Below are positions 60,358 through 64,000 of a DNA stretch of 64,000 nucleotides, piece by piece. The notes beneath the pieces are model-generated. The model saw nothing but the letters and a program-made list of their open reading frames with translations. It was not told the origin of the DNA and did no database searches. The number at the start of each line of letters is the position of its first letter. Position 1 is the stretch's first letter. Origin of the DNA: Streptomyces sulfonofaciens. Lineage in GTDB: Bacteria; Actinomycetota; Actinomycetes; Streptomycetales; Streptomycetaceae. Made by a program: the position numbers and the translations under genes. The stretch lies in NCBI RefSeq assembly GCF_014656295.1, contig NZ_BNCD01000002.1:600754-664753 (forward strand). Direction: 5' to 3'.

Positions 60358-60440
60358 ACGCCGGGAGGCCGGGACGGCCGGGAAGACCGGGACAACAGGG
60401 AAGACCGGCGAAGACAGCGCCGAAGACAGCTCCGAAGACA
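60358..60440. repeat. Imperfect tandem repeats between DUF6479 and dps
   Basis: Units of 8-12 bp built on GGGA(C/A)G/CCGAAGACA run through 60358-60440. The clearest are two 12-bp copies, ACAGCGCCGAAG (60414-60425) and ACAGCTCCGAAG (60426-60437), only about 35 bp before the dps start. They would lie in the dps leader. Confidence 0.6.
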
Positions 60441-60472
60441 CGATCACGTGACGAGGAAGGGAAGGCACGAGC

Positions 60473-60943
60473 ATGGCCGCCATGCAGAGCCCGCTGCCCG
60501 ACGAGGACCGCAAGGCCACCGGAGACGCCCTCCAGGGCGCGCTGGTGGAACTGCTCGACATCTCTCTCATCGCCAAGCAGGCGCACTGGAACATCGTGGG
60601 TCCGCGGTTCCGCTCGATCCACCTCCAGCTCGACGAAGTGGTCTCCACCGCCCGCTCCTACGCCGACACCGTGGCGGAGCGGGCCGCCGCGATCGGGGTG
60701 TCGCCCGACGGCCGGGCCAGGACCGTCGCCGAGACCTCGGGGCTCAGCGGGATGGGAGACGGCTGGGTCAAGGACACCGACGCCGTCGCCGTCCTGGTCG
60801 AGGCGCTGGGCGGAGCGATCAGGCGGATGCGGGAGCGCATCGACATGACCGACAAGAGCGATCTGGTGACCCAGGACGTGTTCATCTCGCTCACCAGTCA
60901 GCTCGAGAAGCACTACTGGATGTTCCAGGCCGAGCAGCAGTGA
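60473..60943 (+). CDS. dps: Dps-family ferritin-like protein
   Basis: A 156-residue ferritin-like protein. LLDISLIAKQAHWNIVGPRFRSIHLQLDEVV carries the Dps ferroxidase residues (His and Asp/Glu between subunits). It forms 12-mers that store iron and protect DNA from oxidants. ATG 60473 has GGAAGGGAAGG upstream. It lacks the long Lys-rich N-tail of E. coli Dps, so DNA binding would need the short N-terminus. It is convergent with the phosphoribosyltransferase gene and separated by a long hairpin. Confidence 0.92.
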   Translation: MAAMQSPLPDEDRKATGDALQGALVELLDISLIAKQAHWNIVGPRFRSIHLQLDEVVSTARSYADTVAERAAAIGVSPDGRARTVAETSGLSGMGDGWVKDTDAVAVLVEALGGAIRRMRERIDMTDKSDLVTQDVFISLTSQLEKHYWMFQAEQQ

Positions 60944-61005
60944 CCGGCCGTGCGGGCCGCGGTGGCGACCACCGGCCGCCCCGGGCCCGCTCGGCACCCC
61001 GCACC

Positions 61006-61072
61006 GCCGCCGGGATGGCACCGGGGTGTCCCGCTCTGATGAAGGCGGGACACCCGGTGCCATCCCGGCGGC
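61006..61072. terminator. Very long hairpin terminator between dps and the phosphoribosyltransferase
   Basis: A 29-nt arm (61006-61034) and a 28-nt arm (61045-61072) match completely except for a single bulged G. The loop is 10 nt. It ends 20 bp before the stop of the convergent gene, so it serves both directions. Confidence 0.85.
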
Positions 61073-61091
61073 CCGGCCGTGGCGTAGTGGG

Positions 61092-61745
61092 TCAGGCCGT
61101 GGCGTAGAACGACCGCAGGATGTCCACGATCTCGGTGTCGCCGACCTCGTCGAAGTGGGCGTACCACTGGCTGATCGCCCGGAAGTGCTCGGGCATGTGC
61201 AGGCAGACCACGCTGTCCGCGTAGTCCCGCAGCTCCAGCGCGACGTCGGGGCTGCCCACCGGCACCGCGAGGATCAGCCGCCGCGGGTGCTGCTCGCGCA
61301 GGTGGCGCAGGGCCGCACGGGCCGTGGTGCCGGTGGCGAGCCCGTCGTCGACGAGGATGACGGAACGGCCCCTCAGGTGTGGTGCGGGACGTCCCGTGCG
61401 GTAGCGGCGCTCACGGCGGCGTATGTCCTTGCGCTCCCGGTCGGCGAGCGGCATGAGCTCCTCCTCGGTCAGCCCCAGGACCTCCAGCTTCTCGCGCTCG
61501 AAGACGGGCGGCTGGTCGTCCACCACGGCGCCGACGGCCAGCTCGGGACGGCCCGGCATGCCGATCTTGCGGACCATCTGGATGTCCAGCGGTGCGTTGA
61601 GGGCCCGCGCCAGCTCCGCCGCGACCGGTACGCCACCGCGCGGCAGCGCCAGCACGACGATGTCCGTCAGACGCCCGGTCTCCGGCCATTCGAGGAACCA
61701 GTCCGCGAGGTTTCTGCCGGCCTGGCTGCGGTCGTGGAATCGCAT
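61092..61745 (-). CDS. Phosphoribosyltransferase family protein
   Basis: A 217-residue type I PRTase fold protein. SVILVDDGLATGTTARA is the PRPP-binding motif; ALPRGGVPVAAELARALNAPLDIQMVRKIG is the N-terminal hallmark of the dormancy-associated PRTase subfamily. The nucleobase specificity is not clear and many members may have another acceptor. ATG 61745 has GGGAGCG. It stands alone, but lies near Dps and stress genes. Confidence 0.88.
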   Translation of the reverse strand: MRFHDRSQAGRNLADWFLEWPETGRLTDIVVLALPRGGVPVAAELARALNAPLDIQMVRKIGMPGRPELAVGAVVDDQPPVFEREKLEVLGLTEEELMPLADRERKDIRRRERRYRTGRPAPHLRGRSVILVDDGLATGTTARAALRHLREQHPRRLILAVPVGSPDVALELRDYADSVVCLHMPEHFRAISQWYAHFDEVGDTEIVDILRSFYATA

Positions 61746-61969
61746 GGGGTCGCTCCCTGCGTCACTGGCGGATGTCCCGGCCTCCCGGACGGGTGGCCCC
61801 GGCCGGCCGCGCGCTTCCAGTCTCGGCACGCCCGACCCGGGACGCATCTCCCGGACGGGTTCCCCCGCACCGCGGCCTAAGCCCCGCCCGCGCGTCCTGC
61901 CGCGCCCGGGGACCGCACCCCGAGTACGCGGGCGCCGCGCCCCGCGATCCGCGGGCTCGGCCTCGCGCG

Positions 61970-62430
61970 CCGCGGTCCCAGCGCCGCTCGCCGGTCCACG
62001 CGACGGTGCCGTCGGCCGGCAGGATCCCGATCTGGCGCGGGGAGAGGTCGTGGCGGGCGCGGACACGGCATGTGGTCGGTGCCGAGCAGGGACGGCCCCG
62101 GCCGCCGAAGCGCTGCTGGTGGACGGCGTGGCTGATGCCGTTGCCCGCGGGGGAGTACCACATGCCGAAAGCGGCGCTCGGCGCTCTCCAGCAGCAGGTG
62201 GTCGTCGGCGTTGCGGCTGTCGCCCTGGAGCAGGAGGTGGTCCGCGTAGGCGACGGCGTCGTCGCCCCGGACCTCGCCCAGGCCCATGGCCTCAGGCTGG
62301 AGCGCGCACAGCGGGCCGTTCGCGTCGTGCGTCAGGCTCTGGTCCGCGGCCGGGGCGATCTCCTCCCCTCCCGCATCCCGCCCTCGGCGAGACGGGCCGC
62401 GATCAGTTGCCGGGCGAGGCCGTCAGCCAT
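61970..62430 (-). pseudogene. Decayed aconitate hydratase gene
   Basis: ATG 62430 starts 8 bp inside the upstream PEP mutase gene and reads MADGLARQLIAARLAEGGMREG. The aconitase N-terminus then continues in other frames: EEIAPAADQSLTHDANGPLCAL…VAYADHLLLQGDSRNADDHLLLES (frame shift near 62368), WYSPAGNGISHAVHQQRF (shift near 62170) and PGPSLLGTDHMPCP (shift back near 62100). Only about 95 N-terminal residues of roughly 650 remain. They are followed within a few codons by RHDLSPRQIGILPADGTVAW, which resembles the aconitase C-terminus. So the gene has at least three frame changes and a large internal deletion. Confidence 0.72.
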
Positions 62431-63316
62431 GGTCGAACCTCTCGCCCAGGGCGAGCACGCCGGGCAGGCCGACCGTGCCGAAGAAGTCGTCGAGGCCCGG
62501 CAGGCAGGCGACCGCCTCCTCGGGAGTGCCGACGCGCCGAACGCCCGCCAGCACGGCCGTGATCGCCTGGGTGGCCGCCAGCAGCGCGGTGAGGGGCAGG
62601 ATGACAAGCCGGTAGCCCAGTTCGGTGAGGCGGTCCAGGCCGAGGGGCGGGGTCCTGCCGCCCTCCGCCCAGTTGAACAGCAGTGGCACGTCGGGGAAGG
62701 CCCCGGCCGCCGCCTCGATCTCGGCTTCGGTGCGCAGCGCCTCGATGAACAGCACGTCCGCGCCCGCCTCGCGGTACCTGCGGGCCCGAGCCACGGCGGC
62801 GTCGAAGCCCTCGACGGCATGCGCGTCGGTCCTGGCGATGATCGTGAAGTCCGGGTTCCGGCGTGCCGCCACGGCGGCCTCGATCTTGCCCACCATGGTG
62901 GCCGCCGGGATGACCTCCTTGCCGTCCATGTGCCCGCAGCGCTTGGGGGCGACCTGGTCCTCCAGGTGGATCGCGGCCACCCCGGCGGCCTCGTACTCGT
63001 GCACGGTGCGGATGACGTTGACGGCGTTGCCGTAGCCGTCGTCGGCGTCGGCGATCACCGGCACGTCCACCGCGGAGACGATCCGCCGCGCGGCCCCGGT
63101 CATCTCGATCATGGTGAGCAGTCCGACGTCCGGACGGCCCAGCAGCGACGCCGCGGTTCCGAAGCCCGTCATGTACACCGCAGGGAACCCGGCCTGCTCG
63201 ACCAGCAGCGCACTCATCGCGTCGTAGGCTCCCGGTGCCACCACCGGCGCCCGTCCGGCCAGCAGCTCCCGCAGCCGCCGCGGCCCGTCCGTACGCCCGT
63301 CCAGCAGATCAGCCAT
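62423..63316 (-). CDS. PEP mutase / isocitrate lyase family protein
   Basis: A 297-residue member of the superfamily with methylisocitrate lyase and phosphoenolpyruvate mutase. KRCGH (125-129) is the isocitrate lyase signature. Mg2+ would be held by Asp90 and Asp92 (VIADADDGYG) and Glu119 (HLED). It cleaves or rearranges a C-C or P-C bond of a dicarboxylate; methylisocitrate or dimethylmalate lyase is likely. ATG 63316 has GGAGGAG. Its 3' end overlaps the start of the broken aconitase gene, so the pair once worked together, as in a citrate-like cycle. Confidence 0.88.
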   Translation of the reverse strand: MADLLDGRTDGPRRLRELLAGRAPVVAPGAYDAMSALLVEQAGFPAVYMTGFGTAASLLGRPDVGLLTMIEMTGAARRIVSAVDVPVIADADDGYGNAVNVIRTVHEYEAAGVAAIHLEDQVAPKRCGHMDGKEVIPAATMVGKIEAAVAARRNPDFTIIARTDAHAVEGFDAAVARARRYREAGADVLFIEALRTEAEIEAAAGAFPDVPLLFNWAEGGRTPPLGLDRLTELGYRLVILPLTALLAATQAITAVLAGVRRVGTPEEAVACLPGLDDFFGTVGLPGVLALGERFDHG

Positions 63317-63834
63317 GGCTTCTCTCCTCCCGCTCGACGGACGGCTACCCCTGGCCGTGCGGTGTTGAACAGACCGGACGGCACCCGGCAGGCGGTACGC
63401 GGGCCGCCTGCCGCCACGGATCCGCTCGGCCTCGGCCGCACGCACGCCGAGCAGGTCGGGGAGCCGTTCCGCGAACCGGTGACGAACCGGTTCCACGCGC
63501 CGGCCGCGAGCGTCCGCGCGGCCGGCTGCGCAGCCCACCGTGCGGACGCGGCACCGAGGGGACCGAGCCGATCCGGCCGGTCTCGGCCTCCCGGGCGGGC
63601 GCCGCGAACGGTACCGTCCACGCGGGCCGTCGGCCGCCACCGCCGACGCGCCTTCCCCGGCCCCCCGCGCCCGCGCGCACCGGTATGGGCGCACCGGTGA
63701 GCGCGCGACACGGCGGCAGGCGCCCTCCGGGGCGATCGGGCGCGACGGGGACCGCACGATCCGCCGGTCAGCCGACGCCCGCCGACACCGCACCGAGGCA
63801 GCCGATGAGAGCCGATGACCAGGGAGGACAGCAC
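63317..63834. other. 518-bp noncoding gap
   Basis: No gene-like ORF is seen; frames open on the minus strand are Arg/Gly/Pro-rich. A strong palindrome GAACCGGT-gacga-ACCGGTTC (63473-63480, 63486-63493) lies about 160 bp upstream of the PEP mutase start and could be an operator for it. Confidence 0.5.
63473..63493. promoter_or_regulatory. Palindrome GAACCGGT-N5-ACCGGTTC
   Basis: Perfect 8-bp arms with a 5-bp spacer. The right part also contains the 10-bp palindrome GAACCGGTTC (63484-63493). Operator-like, upstream of the PEP mutase family gene. Confidence 0.35.
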
Positions 63835-64000
63835 GTGCGCATCCCACCCGTAAGGCATCTTCCCGCGAACGCCCCCGCACGAGGGAGGACACGGGGCGCG
63901 GGCCGGCCGCGTCCACTGAGCAGGGCCCTGCTCGCCCTGCTCACCACGGCAGCGGTGGCCGGACCCGGCCTGGCCGCGGCCGCGGCCGCGGCCCCCCCCC
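63835..64000 (+). CDS. N-terminus of a secreted protein (cut by the window edge)
   Basis: GTG 63835 follows GGGAGG by 7 bp. The visible 55 residues start with VRIPPVRHLPAN, a basic region, and then a typical signal peptide (LSRALLALLTTAAVAGPGLAAAA) with a likely cleavage after AAA. The open frame runs off the end of the window, where the sequence ends in a run of C that may be an assembly edge. The mature part is not visible. Confidence 0.6.
   Translation, partial: MRIPPVRHLPANAPARGRTRGAGRPRPLSRALLALLTTAAVAGPGLAAAAAAAPP

Noticed and set aside
61772..63700. 642-codon plus-strand frame opposite the PEP mutase and aconitase remnant
   Set aside because: The minus strand encodes a clear isocitrate lyase family protein with KRCGH, and the plus frame has no family features.
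63990..64000. Run of C at the window end
   Set aside because: Too short and at an edge; it may be an assembly artefact, so no biological meaning is claimed.

Overview
The window is about 74% G+C DNA with strongly GC3-biased genes, GTG/TTG starts and GGAGG-type ribosome binding sites. It looks like the chromosome of a streptomycete (Streptomyces or a close relative). Marker families agree: DUF5709, DUF6479, SPW-repeat, DinB/DUF664, MEDS-STAS, F420-dependent oxidoreductases, HtpX-PspAB, a DasR-type site in front of a chitin-active LPMO and a Nur-type nickel box. No rRNA, tRNA, CRISPR array, intact insertion sequence or phage is visible. Gene order looks like ordinary streptomycete core/arm chromosome with some decayed genes.

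Layout. 1-4.5 kb: end of an unknown gene, a secreted alpha/beta hydrolase, a coiled-coil/winged-helix protein, a repeat-rich intergenic stretch and a broken GH16 glucanase. 4.5-8.5 kb: nickel/cobalt permease behind a Nur box, nitronate monooxygenase, GH19 chitinase and AA10 LPMO. 8.8-15.3 kb: DinB protein, MEDS-STAS regulator, SPW membrane protein, a MarR-ABC efflux operon, a medium-chain dehydrogenase. 15.4-19.3 kb: RHH/Doc-like toxin-antitoxin pair, ArsR-type regulator, peptide deformylase, htpX-pspAB. 19.4-24.3 kb: secreted ThuA protein, an unknown protein, an MFS pump divergent from an ArsR/DUF5937-like regulator, DUF5709. 24.3-28.2 kb: three-subunit molybdenum aldehyde oxidoreductase. 28.5-45.6 kb: F420 nitroreductase-like, PHP, ricin-like membrane protein, CDF transporter, MFS, nitrilase, glutathionyl-hydroquinone reductase-like, DUF6479, a TPP enzyme, FHA-kinase, F420 LLM, VOC, alcohol dehydrogenase, FUSC-like exporter.

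45.9-55.9 kb is the most interesting block. Six tightly coupled genes encode an Mbh/Mrp-type ion-translocating membrane module in the order A-(B+C)-D-(E+F)-G-H. They are followed on the same strand by a three-subunit, cysteine-type formate dehydrogenase (catalytic subunit, four-cluster ferredoxin-like subunit, NrfD-like membrane subunit) and two small coupled ORFs. No hydrogenase or NuoH/CD/B/I-like genes are present. My inference is a formate dehydrogenase that may feed electrons to quinone and be partnered with an Mrp-type cation/proton module.

56-64 kb: a second F420 LLM enzyme, a two-gene split LigD (ligase plus 3'-phosphoesterase), a two-domain VOC protein, a second DUF6479 protein, Dps, a phosphoribosyltransferase, a PEP mutase/isocitrate lyase family gene whose downstream aconitase partner has collapsed into a frameshifted, internally deleted pseudogene, and the start of a secreted protein cut by the window edge. 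Strong GC-rich hairpins sit between most convergent gene pairs.
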